Notes: generated by a model from the letters alone, not told the origin. DNA of 64,000 bases from Atriophallophorus winterbourni (GCA_013407085.1 JACCGJ010005539.1:1-64000); one strand, 5' to 3'; shown: positions 10,624 to 21,957, numbered from the stretch's first letter. Numbers and translations are program-made.

Positions 10624-11804
10624 GTGTAACTCAGCATGGATTTCTTAAGGGTAGATCCTGCCTGACAAACCTTCTTAGTTTTCTCAATACTGCCACTAAA
10701 AGGATGGATGAAGGGAAGCCTGTCGAAGCCCTCTACCTAGACTTCAGCAAGGCTTTTGATTCCGTAAACCACCGCCTTCTAGAGATTAAGCTAGCAGCAA
10801 AAGGCATTCGGGGTAGTCTACTTGCTTGGATAAAGGCCTTCCTAACAGGTAGGACATTCCGAGTTAGGGTAGGATCTACGCTGTCGAATGAAACCGACGT
10901 AATCAGTGGTGTACCCCAAGGTTCGGTACTTGGTCCTCTTCTATTCCTGATTTTCATCGATGACTTGTCCTCTGCATTGAAGTGCCCATGCTTCATTTTT
11001 GCGGATGATGTGAAATTCATCGGATCAACGGACGAAGATACCTTGATGCACGACCTTGAACGGGTCATAAACTGGTCACACCAGTGGGACCTCCCACTTA
11101 ACCTTAATAAGAGCCAACTCTTGTCAGCACTGGTTGATAAGATTTCAGTTCAGGTGTCGGGCAATTCTCTCACTGTAAGCGCCACACAGCGTGTTAAGGA
11201 TTTAGGAGTACTGGTTAGGACGGACTTCAAATGGGAGGACCAATGCGCCGCTGCAGCTCAACGTGCTCGCAAAGTTCTCTTTCGGCTGAGATCCGTGTTA
11301 TCCAGCAGAAGACCCGAGGTATTCCTGCCCCTTTACAAGGCATTAGTTAGGCCGCATTTAGAATATTGTGTCCAGGCGTGGTGCCCTTACTACAAGAAGG
11401 ATATCGTTCAACTCGAAAGCGTACAGCGTCTCGCAACTCGCATGATTGAGGGTCAGCGAGGGAAACCTTACGCTGCACGCCTAAAGTCCCTAGATCTTTT
11501 TTCACTTACGCGCCGTCGTTTGAGAGGTGACTTAATTGAAACCTTTAAGATCTTGAAGGGGTTAAGTGGCGTTATCATGACCGACTTCTTTGCCTTAAGT
11601 CCTGAGCTGGGCACCCGGGGCCATTCACTCAAACTTGCTAAGGAGCGATGTAGACTAGACTCCAGGAAAAACTTTTTCAGCCTCAGGGTGGTAAATTTCT
11701 GGAACCGGCTTCCAGAAGAACTTATATCCTGCAGTTCTGTCGTAAGTTTTAAGCAGGGTTTGGACCGCATCTGGGGTAAGCTTTTTCCTGAATTCTCCCC
11801 CTAA
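10572..11804 (+). CDS. Family A ORF2, 3' part: RT palm, thumb and C-terminal domain
   Basis: This continues ORF2 after the one-base deletion and is open from 10572 to TAA 11804. Motifs: QHGFLKGRSCLTNL, motif A YLDFSKAFDSVNH, motif B SGVPQGSVLGPLLFLIFIDD, motif C FADDVKF (Asp-Asp catalytic pair) and motif E RVKDLGVL. The CR1-like C-terminal block follows (VRPHLEYCVQAWCPYYKKD, RRRLRGDLIETFKIL, FFSLRVVNFWNRLP). Codon continuity is perfect for over 400 codons, so the break upstream is recent or a sequencing error. No RNase H or zinc knuckle is seen. Confidence 0.87.
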   Translation, partial: KLLRDKICQHLCRHSLLSVTQHGFLKGRSCLTNLLSFLNTATKRMDEGKPVEALYLDFSKAFDSVNHRLLEIKLAAKGIRGSLLAWIKAFLTGRTFRVRVGSTLSNETDVISGVPQGSVLGPLLFLIFIDDLSSALKCPCFIFADDVKFIGSTDEDTLMHDLERVINWSHQWDLPLNLNKSQLLSALVDKISVQVSGNSLTVSATQRVKDLGVLVRTDFKWEDQCAAAAQRARKVLFRLRSVLSSRRPEVFLPLYKALVRPHLEYCVQAWCPYYKKDIVQLESVQRLATRMIEGQRGKPYAARLKSLDLFSLTRRRLRGDLIETFKILKGLSGVIMTDFFALSPELGTRGHSLKLAKERCRLDSRKNFFSLRVVNFWNRLPEELISCSSVVSFKQGLDRIWGKLFPEFSP

Positions 11805-12130
11805 TTTTTATGCAAGATTAGGTTGTTCACCATTTTTATCGTTGTTTGGTAAGTAAGTAAATGCTAAAGTTCTGTTTGTTTAATACACAACTCTTCTTTA
11901 GCTGACCTCTCACCGTACTGGTGAGGAGAAATGTATTCTTATCTTTCCAGCATCATTCATTACGTGGTGCTTCCTAAATACAACCCGGATAATCCCTTGG
12001 CATCGCGATCGTCGAGGATATCCAAACCACAATAAGAATAAACGCTTTGGCAGTGGTGGTTGCTTCTCTGCAGCTTTCCACCGAAAGAAATTCTGGACGC
12101 TCGATTGGCTCGTTCGCCACTTACTGCAAC

Positions 12131-12155
12131 TGAACTGAACTGAACTGAACTGAAC
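12131..12155 (+). repeat. (TGAAC)5 at the 3' end of the family A element
   Basis: Five perfect TGAAC units followed by TTGAAC. CR1-like elements commonly end in short tandem units instead of poly(A). The two neighbouring family A copies have related but non-amplified ends (e.g. CAACTTGAACGTTCAAC at 7478). Confidence 0.85.
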
Positions 12156-12350
12156 TTGAACTCAAATCGTTCGGCGCCACATTTGAAACTGCTTCTGATT
12201 TTGTTTCAGTCTGGTATGCTCAAACTGCCACAATGACTGAAAGTAATAAAATCGGTACAGCTAAAAAAGAATATTCGTCGGTAAGAATATTTCCAGCTCA
12301 TCTTTAATAATTAGAATGGCCTATCCAAATCGCAGCGTGGTCATCGACGT

Positions 12351-12891
12351 ATGCATTCTGATGGGTCTACTCGTCTTGGATCTGCTGAGCCCCTCATAGC
12401 TAACCTCAATACTGAGCCCCTCATAGCTAACCTCAATACATCTGATAAATCTGATGCATATGAGCTCCCCAGTGGTGTTCGTAAACGTTTCCAAGAATTT
12501 TGTATCCTTCGTGACTCATCTGCTGCTTCGTCTCCAGATCATTCCCTTTCACCCACATCATGCTCTACAAGTTTTTTTAATGAGAGAAATTCAGTTACTC
12601 CATCATTAACACATCGTCGATCTGCAAGTCATAGTGGTTTTCATATAAGTTCTGCTGCTCAAGAGATCGGCGAGGCTGCCATATCTGCAGTGGAACATGC
12701 TGAAGAACTTGTATTACATCTTTGGAAAAAAGGTTGGAAAGTCGTGCACCACCACAGCCTTCCCCACTGGTTAAAAGACAATGATTTTCTTCTGCGCGGC
12801 CATCGTCCACAATTGCCAACTTTTCGAGAATGTTTCCGATCTATCTTCCGTCTACACACTGAAACAGGAAATATTTGGACCCACTTAATAG
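12351..12891 (+). CDS. AdipoR: AdipoR exon 1: cytosolic N-terminus to first helix
   Basis: An in-frame TAG at 12312-12314 and the lack of an earlier in-frame ATG make ATG 12351 the start, unless an upstream exon splices in at the AG near 12314 or 12335. The exon ends ...ACTTAATAG with donor GTTAGT (phase 1). The Ser-rich N-terminus is followed by the conserved block starting near HAEELVLHLWKKGW. An ATG at 12315 in another frame would give only a short upstream ORF. Confidence 0.92.
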
Positions 12892-15800
12892 GTTAGTGTG
12901 ATTGTTTTAATCATTATATAAATCAGTATGTTTAACAATCACTCAATTTCTATCTGTCATTGAATTCTTGTTTATTGCGTAAATATTTTCAGAATCACTA
13001 TACTTAATCAGCTCAAGCCAAACGGTAGTTTCATTTAAAATGTCCTCATTAAAATGCCATTCATATTACAACGTTACTGCTCAATGAATACTGTTATGGC
13101 ATGAAAGATAAAAAGCCTGATCCATGCAAAGTACCACACAGTATGAGGCTGCACGTGGGCTAAGATACTGTCAGGTTGCCCAGGCCTAGACTGATATGAG
13201 GATGAAAAAAGAACAGGAAATGGTAATGCGACTCCAGCCTGTTTCAGCATGCAGCTCACTACCTCTGGTCAATCAATTTAGCACGATGATGATGACTGCA
13301 AAACTACCAGGCGTATTTCTAGCGCACTGTAAAACGATTGATTATCAGAAGATTTGTCTTGTAAAATTATAGTAAACTAAGAAGAGAGTGAAAACTCACA
13401 AGAAAAGGAATTGACAGTGACTCCAGTGTGTCGCCGCATATAGCTCAGTACCGGTATTTAATCCTTATAGCACCGTGTTGTATATGCCCTACAGAAATAC
13501 GGCACTTGCACATCTCTTGTTGCGATGAACCGTGTCATTAAAATTCAGAATCATCGGCTACGCTTTGTGAGTAACAAACATTTGTCAGCACAAATATAAT
13601 CTACATTTAAATTGCTATTTATTATAGCAGACCTCAAAAGGCTATTCTGGAAACCTTTTGAATGTATCATTAAGAAAAAAGATACTGCGAACAACATCAT
13701 GCAGTGATTTTTAAGCACACTGTTGACTGAAGTGACCTGGTAAAGCAATTTTGCCGTGCACGCTTTTTCAACGCTTGATTGCAGATGATTAAGTAGAAGC
13801 TCTGTAGTTCTTCGCACACTGAAGGAATTGTAGGAACCAAAAGGTTTTGCTTCCGTAGCATAACTTGCCAAACTGATTAAGCTTCTAATTCAGATGGTTA
13901 CACATGGTTTATCTTTAACGGCTCTTATTTGATTGAAGCAGTTTTGTTCCTCGTTTTCAAATAAATAATTGTAGGGATTAAAGTTCTTTTTGTTTCGTAT
14001 ACTAAATCACACCCTTCTTGATTAATCTTATTGTTAAATAACATTGGTTACCATCTTGTTTATGCTCCAGCCTCGTTCTTTAACACCGGCATTTATCCTC
14101 ACCGAGGACCCGGTTCATTTTTCTCTACATCCGAATAACATGAATTCACAAGATAGGAATCAAGCAAAATGTCTCAAAGTTCAATACTAAACATATGCTG
14201 GGTTACTCTTAGGTTACCCACACCTAGGCTAACGTGTGTCTTACAACTAATTTATTACCAACATCAACCGATTTGACACCCAAGAAACGTTATACACTTT
14301 ATACTTATTCAACATTCAAACTGTTCTGTATATTGCGTTCCAGTATCGTTTGCTTGTAGTTAGTAGTTCATCATTTCACGATATATTACATGTGTACCTT
14401 GATTCTGCCTAAACTGCTTCTAATTAACTTTACGATTTTTTCCCAAGGATTTATGTTCTTCTTGATTTTGAGCATCACGTTCCTTATACGTCCCGGAATC
14501 TACCTTCATTGGCAAGAGAAGCTCGTGGTCCAGGTTTTCTTCGTCAGTGCTATCCTTGCTCTGGGATTTTCTTGGCTGTTCCACACAGTTTATTGCCATT
14601 CTGAACGAGTGGGAAGATTATTCAACAAGTAAGTTTTTCCCGCCATTGTCTTATTTGCCGTCAACTTATGGTATGATGGTATGAAAGCACAAGCCTGATC
14701 CAGGCAAAGTGCCGCACAGTCAGAGACTGCACGTGGGCGATATTACTTACGACGATATTTCATGTGTTACAGTTTATGCCATATATAGCCTAAAGTGTCA
14801 GTTAACTGCGAAACGGTTTAAAGAATAAACAAAGTAATATCACCGTTTCTCAGTTGCTTCAACTTAATTATTCGCCATATCCAGTCTGGAAACATGTCAC
14901 GTGCCGTATTCTCTGGAAAGTCATCTAGAGTTTTCTGGCGTACGTTTTTCTAGACCTCGAAACACGACTGACGATTAATGAAGCAATCAAAGTTAAACGT
15001 CCACTGGCATGAATCATTCAGGGTGTGAATCAAAACAAACAACCTTTAGGTTTGTGTCTTTATTATAACTGATTACTCCAATTAAAAGACATTTTTAACC
15101 GTGCCGCAACATGAATTTGAACTGAATAAATTAATCACCCTCCGTATTGAGCTGGAACCGTTTTCTTGCTACAGTCTCACTCGCATTAAGGAAAGGTCTA
15201 GCTGCCTTTATCTCAACACGCTCTTTTTATTCGGCTGCACCGGACTTCGCCTGGCTCCCGGTTTGAGATTTCTTCCATCACCCTGCATATGAAAGTGGCC
15301 ACCTATGTGTATCTTTATTTCTGTCCCTCGGTATAAACATTGTCTTAATAGTACTATTTTAACATGAATTGATAATTTTATAGTACATCATGTCATGAAA
15401 CTGCTTCATATCTCCCACTAAATTAGGGTCAATCTTGTTTAACAGACTAGTCGGTGTATTACGGCATAACTGATACATTTTGCATTTTCGTGCTCCATTG
15501 TTCGTTGCTAGGGCGTTGATTCGTTGAGCCATATCGGTCTGCATATCACAAGTACCGAGTTGAACTTGAAGATCGCTTTTCCGCTTTCCTCACTCCAGGT
15601 TTGTGCCACCATTCCAGCCTGTGTTAAAACATTTAGTCTCTGTAGCGCTTAGTTACACTAAGTGTGTTGAGGCATTGTTATTGGCTGATAGATCAGCCAA
15701 CACTGACTAGGCCACTTGTTGTGGATGCCAAGTTCTTCCTTTCGGGATAGCTTGACATCCAAGCTGGGTGGTTGTTAGGATGACTAGCAACCTCCCAACA

Positions 15801-18800
15801 TGCTGGGCTGGTTTGGTTTCGCTTAAAAGACAAGCCGCGTGATCCGGTAACGTAGCGGTGCCGTAAATTTGAAGTCATTCCTAGTCATCTTTCCAACTTT
15901 TATCTGTTGCTTTAAACACACTTGATGTGATTACCTAATTGGCCATCAAAGCTTGTCATGACGCATCATTCGGAGTATAGGTTGTGGGCCTTCCACCCAT
16001 AGAGATCTGAATATATATATATATATATATATGATTATATTATACGAATATATACTTTATCCTATGGTGTGTGTGTGCTGTGAATAACAATTAAAATACA
16101 AAAGTCTGGATCATGCAAAGTGCCTTACAGTCAGAGACAGCGCATGGGCTAATATACCGGCATCTTGCCCAGACATAGACAGATATAAGATGAACATATG
16201 GCAGTGAGTCTCCAGCATGTTTTCCCATGCAGCTCAGTACCTTTGGCGAATCAGTTTACCGCGGTCTTACATGCGCAGTTCAGAGGTACTGTACAATTGC
16301 ACGTTCGTGCATTATGCCAGTGCCCGTATATGAGTTGTGTTTTTGCATTCCGACCATAACGGTATGGTTTTATATTCATTAACTTTACCTCGCTCGTTTT
16401 TCTAAATGAAACTCGTGCCAATTACATCTATGTCATCTGGTTTTCAGCAGCAGTAAAAGGTTTTACTTCACCGTTTGTGGTTAAAGCAATTCCATATCAA
16501 ATTGTTTTGTTTCCGTCTAGACTCGACTACGTGGGAATCGCGTTGCTAGTGATCGGATCCTCAATCCCATGGCTTCATTATTCTTTCTATTGTCACTTGC
16601 CATACAAGGTCGCTTACATCAGTGCAGTTTTCATTCTCGGTACGATTTGCGTGGTGGTCTGCACTCAGGACTACTTTCTACAACCCGCCTACCGAGCCGC
16701 CCGCGCAGGTAATCTTTTTCGTGAAAAATATTTAAAAAGTTGAACTATCAAGCGCATGCGGATCCTGATCTTACTGTCCCTACCAGATGAGTGCAAACAA
16801 CACGAAACCGGTCGTGGGGTGTGAATGACGCAAAAGCATGCAAATGAATATTTAGTTGAACTATCGTTTGGGGTTTATCACTTTTGTAGCTTTGGATAAT
16901 ACTGGAGAAAGCCTCGAAGCAAATACATTTAGAAAACGAACTTGAACATGGGATTGGGAGATTTGAAATGTTGTTGTATTTTTGGGAGCTGACGAATTTT
17001 ATTGGGAATACCTACATTGAAGGATCTAAGCGTATCCAAACCCCTATTTCAGGGTTACCTCTGATCGATGTCGATATATGAAATCACAAACCTGATCCAA
17101 GCCAAGCACAACACTCATAGAGAACATGTGGGCTGAGATATTGTCAGGTTGCTTAGGCTTAGACCCCGGCGTGTTTCCACACGCATCTCACCACCGACGG
17201 CAAATCAATTTAGCACAGTTTTAGCTGGACATTACAGAAGTACTGTAAGATCGCACACGCGTGCACCCCCTAAATCAATATCCCTTGACTTTGCGAGTTT
17301 TTTTGTGTGGCTAAGTCTTACAAATCCCGAGTCTATTAAGCCGATAATGTTTTGATACTTTATTTCATGGCACAGCGTTTAACCCGTCGAAAATTGGCCG
17401 AACGATCTGTGCCATTTTTATGCGAAAAAGAAGATTCTCAATCGTTTTCTTATTCGAATTACCGTACTGCACTGCAACCAGAAACATGTATTCATGTATT
17501 ACAGCACAAGCCTTCACCAAGGCAAACCGCCGTACTGTCGGAAACTGCGCGACGGTTAAGATACTCTTAGGTTGCCCACGTCTAGACAGATACAAGGGAG
17601 ATTGAAAAACTGGCTATGAGAATGCTGCATGTTTTCAGATGCTGCTCAGTACCTTTGACAAATCAATAACACGGCACATTGTAACCAGCATTATCATCTA
17701 AAATTTGTGTCCAGTTCCGAACAGCCTGACAGATTGCATGTCGAATTGCCCGACTCCAGAGTTGACGATTTATATGGGTGGGAACAACTTAGCTTTCTGT
17801 TTGGTGTGATTGGTCAATTTTCACCCTCACTTAGTAAGACGTGTACCCTATATCGTATGTTTTCCCTTTCCTAGGCACGAGAATCAGGTGGCACCTACCG
17901 CATTAGGCGCCTTGTCGATCTGATTGCTATCTAAGGAGTCTACCAAGCTTCGTCTATACATAACTTTTATTCGTGCTGTTTTTCCGTCATCCGGATTATT
18001 ATTTGCTTTTTAATGAAATAATCTGAGTCTGCGTGCGTTCTCGGGTTTCTTGCTTTAGGTGTACTTGTGTTTTCATGTTGTGCGTGGCTCAGCTTAATTG
18101 TATTCAAAAAAGTACTTGCACCATTCACCCTGTTGCGTTCGTTTGCATGTGTGCATAATAATCACATCGGCGGGCTGCGTGATACATTGCATTTTAGCCG
18201 CGAAAAGTATGTTCCTTTGTTCCTGACAAATTTGTCATCTTCTCGAATTATTTGCGAGAAATATTTTGTCGCATCAGAATAGAGCCGCTTCCTTGCTGTG
18301 CGCTGATGATCATCAACACCATAACAATCAAGACCTTCCAACTGTACGTACATGTTTGAAACCGCATAGCTCGTGATCTTTTCCCAACCGCACTTTCTGC
18401 TGCCTCACGTGACTAGAGTCATTCTACATCAGCGTTGTATGAATATTATACCTCTTATTTTAGCAGTATTCTCTACCCAAGCTATGGCGGATATTTTGTT
18501 TGCTCAAATTAAGAATTTTAAGAAATAATTATTGGGATTGCTATCTTTTGTGCACATCTTGCTAAGCAGCATCTTTTTCATATCTGTTTATGAGATATTG
18601 TGATATTGTTTTTATTCGTACAAGGTCTGTTCATTTGCCTGGGTTTGTCTGCCATCATTCCTTGCACGCACTATCTGCTAATGGAAGGATTCTGGGAAGC
18701 GATCAGCTATTCAGCATTTGGCTGGCTCATTCTAATGGCTGTGCTGTACATTTCCGGAGCTGTCATCTATGCAGTCCGTATTCCAGAGCGATTCTATCCA

Positions 18801-21800
18801 GGAAAATTTGATATTTGGGTGAGTTATTTCATACTATATCTATCATTTACCTAATTCGCCGGTTTTCCTATGACTCGAGCGAGCACGAGTAGCTTTTGAT
18901 AAACAAGTATTCTACATGTGTTGTTTTGTATAGGCATATGTAATTTTGCTTTACTTCTGCCCTACGCAGTTAAAAACGCGCTGATGTATGTATGCATAAA
19001 ATCACAAGACTGATCCAGGCAAAGTGCCGCACAATCAAAGACTGTACGTGCGCTAAGATACTGTCAGATTGCCATGGTCTAGACAGATGTAGGAAACGAA
19101 AAACCAATAGCAGTGCGACTCCACCGTGTATTCGCATACAGCTCACTACAGGTGGCGAGTAAATTTAGCGCTGATTACCTGGAACCGAAAATGTGCTACA
19201 CTATCGTTGCCGATATCGCTTTCTTGATTTCTTATGTTTAGTATATTTTAGTGAATATGCAGTATATTGGACTGCTTACCTGATATCACGCGTCACAATT
19301 GTCATGCTCTTCGCCACGAAACTAGATTCCTATCTGTCAGACCGGTGTCCGTGTTTCAGCGTTGACTACATTAACTTGTTCCCTATGTTCACTGGATAAC
19401 GCTCCGACATACAATACCTTAGTCTACCGCCTTGTGAGATTTTTAAGTCCTAATGAACGGTCATAGACAGTTTCTGGTTCGGGCACGGGCACCCTGACGT
19501 GTATCCGAACTGCGCGTGATCACAACATCGATGACAAACACTGATGATGACACGTTTCGTTATTCTTCACAGATTCATTGACCGATTATTAATTTCTACG
19601 TATTTGTCTTTTGATGAGGGTAGGCTACCAGCATCTCTTCTCCTTCAATCGAACCAGTATGTTGGAATGTTTTACCATCGCCAATTAGAATAATTTAAAT
19701 CCGCATTATTTATGTGATTCAAATTATGAGTCGTACTTGTTGGCCTCATCCGGTCGATATCGACCATGGATGTATGTACATCTCTGATGCATGACGATTC
19801 CATGCCCCGCAGCCTTTTAAATGACTAAACAGTATTATTCGAGAGGACCCATCTATCCTGCAATGCTCACAACAATAAGCAGTGCTCGGCCCATCGGCGG
19901 CATTTGCTCGCTGTCGGTGCGATCTATATTCTGCTAGGCCCGGGCAACCTGACATTATCTTAGCCCACGTGTAGTCTGTGACTGCACGGCACTTTGCCTG
20001 GATCAGGCATGTGCTTTCAATCATCATCATTCTGTTACCGAAGCAGTATCTGTTCTTCTTAAGTTTTTCTTTAATTTTCTTCGTTGCCTGATGTGCTCCT
20101 GTAGGCATTGCGAGTGTGCTAGTCGGAATACTATTTCAGACAGTCTTGCTTGTTTCACCACATTACTTGTATCAATAAACGTACATCCGCAAGTCTCCGT
20201 ATGTCTAACAATTTGAACGTTTTACCTGAAACACGCGATTTGATATTTTGTTGGCCTGCCAGACAATCCAGGCATCCGTTCCATTGTCTACGCACAGTCG
20301 CTTGTTGATTTGTTTCAATTACTAAACTTTAACAGACTGCATATTTCGTAACCCAAATGATCAGTTCAGTATTTGGCAACCTTTGCCAAACCGATGCTTC
20401 TTATTTTTCGCGTTGTATAAACTCATAGTCGTGATTTGCGGGGATGCTAGCTGTGACCCTACGTTTAACACGGTATTTCCGTTTGCAATCCTCAATTTGA
20501 TCGGTTTGAGGTTTAACGCCAATCTCTTGGTCAATTTTCCACCACATTAGGCGGAATTGTCAATCACTTAGATCGAAGGCTGACACCTATCACTATTTTG
20601 CGGGTTCTTTCATCAACTCACACACACGCAACTGACGAGCGATTTCGTGTCATTTACAACCATCAGGATCCGCATGTCAGAATGACTATGTCTTTCTGAC
20701 CCTAAGTGACGAAATAAACTGAAGGGGGATAGTTGTAAACGAGATTCCGCACACTCTAAAACTCACAAGCAGCACTACAATTATTTCATAAATCCTTGCA
20801 GCAAAGACAATGTGAACCAAACGCGAACAACCACCATCTGGTAACTTACTTGATTTATAATTTATCCAATTTGAGGATTTCAACCACAGTGCAAACACGT
20901 GACTTTCTTACCTTTGGTTGTTTTTCTAAAGCCGAATCGTTTCGTTTTGTGACGCTTCCGTCTGCTGTCGGTGGTTCGCGTTGTGTTCCGATTTCATCAT
21001 CCTTGTTACATAAATCCGAAAATACCGCCGAAGTTTTTCGCACAACTGCATTGTCGATTTTGAGGTTTGGACTAAAGCCGTGGTGTATAAAGTATCGTTT
21101 TGAAATCGTGAATCCGTTCCGTCCCTCACAGTTAGTCGGAAAAGTGCATTGTCTTACCCTTTCGAAATTTCACCGACTGTCTCCCAACGCCGTGAAATTT
21201 CACTGCGGTTGGTTGATTTGCTGCATCTGGACTGGCAAAATATCATATCATGATGTTTACTGACCTTGGCCATGTTTTGTGGTGTGCCACCGATTGAAAA
21301 GTTTCAAACTGGGCTACTCAGTTTCTTCTAACAAAAACTTGTGTTTATTTTTTGTTGAATAAAGCACCACTATTTCGCCTAGCTGCTGTAGCATTGTGAG
21401 AGCTAAGTGAACAAAATGCTTCCCTGTTGCCGGATCGTTAGTGTCGATAAGGCCGGTTCATAGCACTGATTTCCGTAATACGATACTATACGCCACGACC
21501 CACTAGGAAAGGGGTTTATGTGGCCATTTGCAACATATTTTGGCAAGTGTATATGATCCGCATCAAAGTCTCGATTAAACCACGTTTCTCAAACTTGCGT
21601 TGCAAGCGAACTTTGATCCCACGACTACTTATATCGCAATGATGACTCTGTGAATAAATACCAACAAATGAGTGTGGTGGAAATTTGGGGCTCAGCTTTG
21701 TTTAGACGTTCATATCCAAACTACTCTGGCCACACTTGATTGCGTTTTCAGGTTTTTCGATAATCCACTGTCACGTTTCTCGAAATCAAGCGTCGTCTAA

Positions 21801-21943
21801 TCATTGCATTTCGTGTTTGTTGGTTTTCGCAGTTCCAAAGCCATCAGATCTTTCACGTGTTCGTTGTCCTCGCGGCTTTGGTCCACTTCAATGGCATCAT
21901 GCAGATCGCCGAGTATCGCCTGTCCAAGCGCACCTGTGACTAA
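12351..21943 (+). CDS. AdipoR: Adiponectin receptor (AdipoR/PAQR family), complete five-exon gene
   Basis: Joined exons 12351-12891, 14448-14628, 16521-16708, 18625-18818 and 21833-21943 give 1215 nt, 404 residues plus stop. All introns are GT-AG with phases 1, 2, 1, 0. The product is a seven-helix membrane protein with a cytosolic N-terminus and an intramembrane zinc site, linked in animals to ceramidase-like lipid signalling. Signatures: WLKDNDFLLRGHRPQLP, FRLHTETGNIWTHL, SWLFHTVYCHSE, LDYVGIALL, RIPERFYPGKFDIW and QSHQIFHVFVV. Predicted zinc ligands are H226, D243, H372 and H376; their spacing (17, 129, 4) equals that of H191, D208, H337 and H341 in human AdipoR1. The 404-residue length compares with 375-386 in human, with a longer, divergent N-terminus. 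An upstream non-coding exon is possible but not seen. Confidence 0.96.
12385..12438 (+). repeat. 27-bp in-frame tandem duplication in AdipoR exon 1
   Basis: Two identical 27-nt units (12385-12411 and 12412-12438) each encode the nine residues EPLIANLNT or equivalent, so the reading frame is kept. It lies in the divergent N-terminus, where length change is tolerated. Confidence 0.95.
13085..13290 (+). repeat. R1 dispersed repeat, near full length (AdipoR intron 1)
   Basis: Head AAGCCTGATCCATGCAAAGT, middle GTCAGGTTGCCCAGGCCTAG and a tail through CAGCATGCAGCTCACTACC. It has no coding potential. Confidence 0.85.
14448..14628 (+). CDS. AdipoR: AdipoR exon 2: helices 1-2 and first zinc-site motif
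   Basis: Acceptor TTTCCCAAG precedes GA-TTT-ATG; donor GTAAGT follows AAC-AA (phase 2). It encodes FMFFLILSITFLIRPG and SWLFHTVYCHSE, including zinc ligand H226. Confidence 0.96.
14675..14752 (+). repeat. R1 repeat, truncated (AdipoR intron 2)
   Basis: Only the head is present (GTATGAAAGCACAAGCCTGA to CACGTGGGCGATATTA). The same GGGCGATATTA variant starts the copy at 23452, suggesting a subfamily. Confidence 0.8.
16012..16032. repeat. (TA)n microsatellite in AdipoR intron 2
   Basis: Short perfect TA tract just upstream of an R1 copy. Confidence 0.9.
16095..16290 (+). repeat. R1 dispersed repeat (AdipoR intron 2)
   Basis: Diverged copy: GTCTGGATCATGCAAAGTGC in the head and CATGCAGCTCAGTACCTTTG in the tail. 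Confidence 0.8.
16521..16708 (+). CDS. AdipoR: AdipoR exon 3: helices 3-4 and zinc ligand Asp
   Basis: Acceptor CCGTCTAG is followed by A-CTC-GAC-TAC, which completes Lys241 and gives LDYVGIALLVIGS with ligand D243. Donor GTAATC follows GCC-CGC-GCA-G (phase 1). It contains PWLHYSFYCHLPYKVAYIS. Confidence 0.96.
16748..16855 (+). mobile_element. HHR-element copy with mutated hammerhead core
   Basis: Shares CGGATCCTGATCTTACTGTC and CATGCAAATGAATATTT with the intact element at 27733-28005. The core reads CAGATGA instead of CTGATGA and stem II has one mismatch, so self-cleavage is unlikely. It lies 40 bp after AdipoR exon 3. Confidence 0.8.
17075..17265 (+). repeat. R1 dispersed repeat (AdipoR intron 3)
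   Basis: Diverged copy: ACCTGATCCAAGCCAAGCAC in the head and GGCAAATCAATTTAGCACAG in the tail. Confidence 0.78.
17495..17690 (+). repeat. R1 dispersed repeat (AdipoR intron 3)
   Basis: Diverged copy: CACAAGCCTTCACCAAGGCA and TTAGGTTGCCCACGTCTAGA. Second R1 in the same intron and orientation. Confidence 0.75.
18625..18818 (+). CDS. AdipoR: AdipoR exon 4: helices 5-6
   Basis: Acceptor CGTACAAG precedes GT-CTG-TTC (completing Gly); donor GTGAGT follows GAT-ATT-TGG (phase 0). It encodes GLSAIIPCTHYLLMEGF and the family signature ARIPERFFPGKFDIW as AVRIPERFYPGKFDIW. Confidence 0.96.
18985..19205 (+). repeat. R1 dispersed repeat (AdipoR intron 4)
   Basis: Near full length: GATCCAGGCAAAGTGCCGCA to CAGCTCACTACAGGTGGCGA. 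Confidence 0.83.
19735..19925 (-). mobile_element. Family E LINE 3' end (C2H2 tail), AdipoR intron 4
   Basis: The minus strand encodes a decayed C-terminal zinc finger (CCEHCRIDGSSRIILFSHLK) and ends in the same block as three other copies (TGTACATCCATGGTCGATAT, then CCGGATGAGGCCAACA). Confidence 0.75.
19930..20035 (-). repeat. R1 repeat, head only (AdipoR intron 4)
   Basis: Reverse copy with CTAGGCCCGGGCAACCTGAC and CGGCACTTTGCCTGGATCAG. It directly adjoins the family E fragment. Confidence 0.82.
21833..21943 (+). CDS. AdipoR: AdipoR exon 5: last helix and C-terminus
   Basis: Acceptor GGTTTTCGCAG, phase 0. The 36 residues read FQSHQIFHVFVVLAALVHFN and end AEYRLSKRTCD before TAA. Zinc ligands H372 and H376 sit in SHQIFH. 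A (CTAA)n tract starts at the stop codon. Confidence 0.96.
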   Translation, partial: FQSHQIFHVFVVLAALVHFNGIMQIAEYRLSKRTCD

Positions 21944-21957
21944 CTAACTAACTAACA
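21938..21957 (+). repeat. (CTAA)n tract spanning the AdipoR stop codon
   Basis: GACTAACTAACTAACTAAC supplies TAA in frame. Confidence 0.85.

Larger units (their letters stand above)
7560..12160 (+). mobile_element. Near-complete CR1/Jockey-like non-LTR retrotransposon (family A)
   Basis: The element has a short 5' leader, ORF1 (PHD-like finger plus a nucleic-acid-binding-like domain), ORF2 (apurinic-type endonuclease, reverse transcriptase, C-terminal domain) and a ~350-nt 3' UTR ending in (TGAAC)n. Both neighbouring truncated copies share the 3' UTR, which fixes the 3' end near 12160. The 5' boundary is uncertain and I could not find a TSD. The only clear lesion is a one-base loss near 10570. 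The clade call (CR1-like, cf. schistosome SR1/pido) rests on motif wording, not a tree. It ends about 190 bp before the first AdipoR coding exon. Confidence 0.88.

Noticed and set aside
18067..18353. Alternative AdipoR exon
   Set aside because: No PAQR similarity, and the conserved frame passes directly from exon 3 to exon 4.
20796..21263. 155-codon ORF in AdipoR intron 4
   Set aside because: It overlaps other-frame ORFs, has no domain or repeat-derived motif, and lies inside an intron. Chance ORF.
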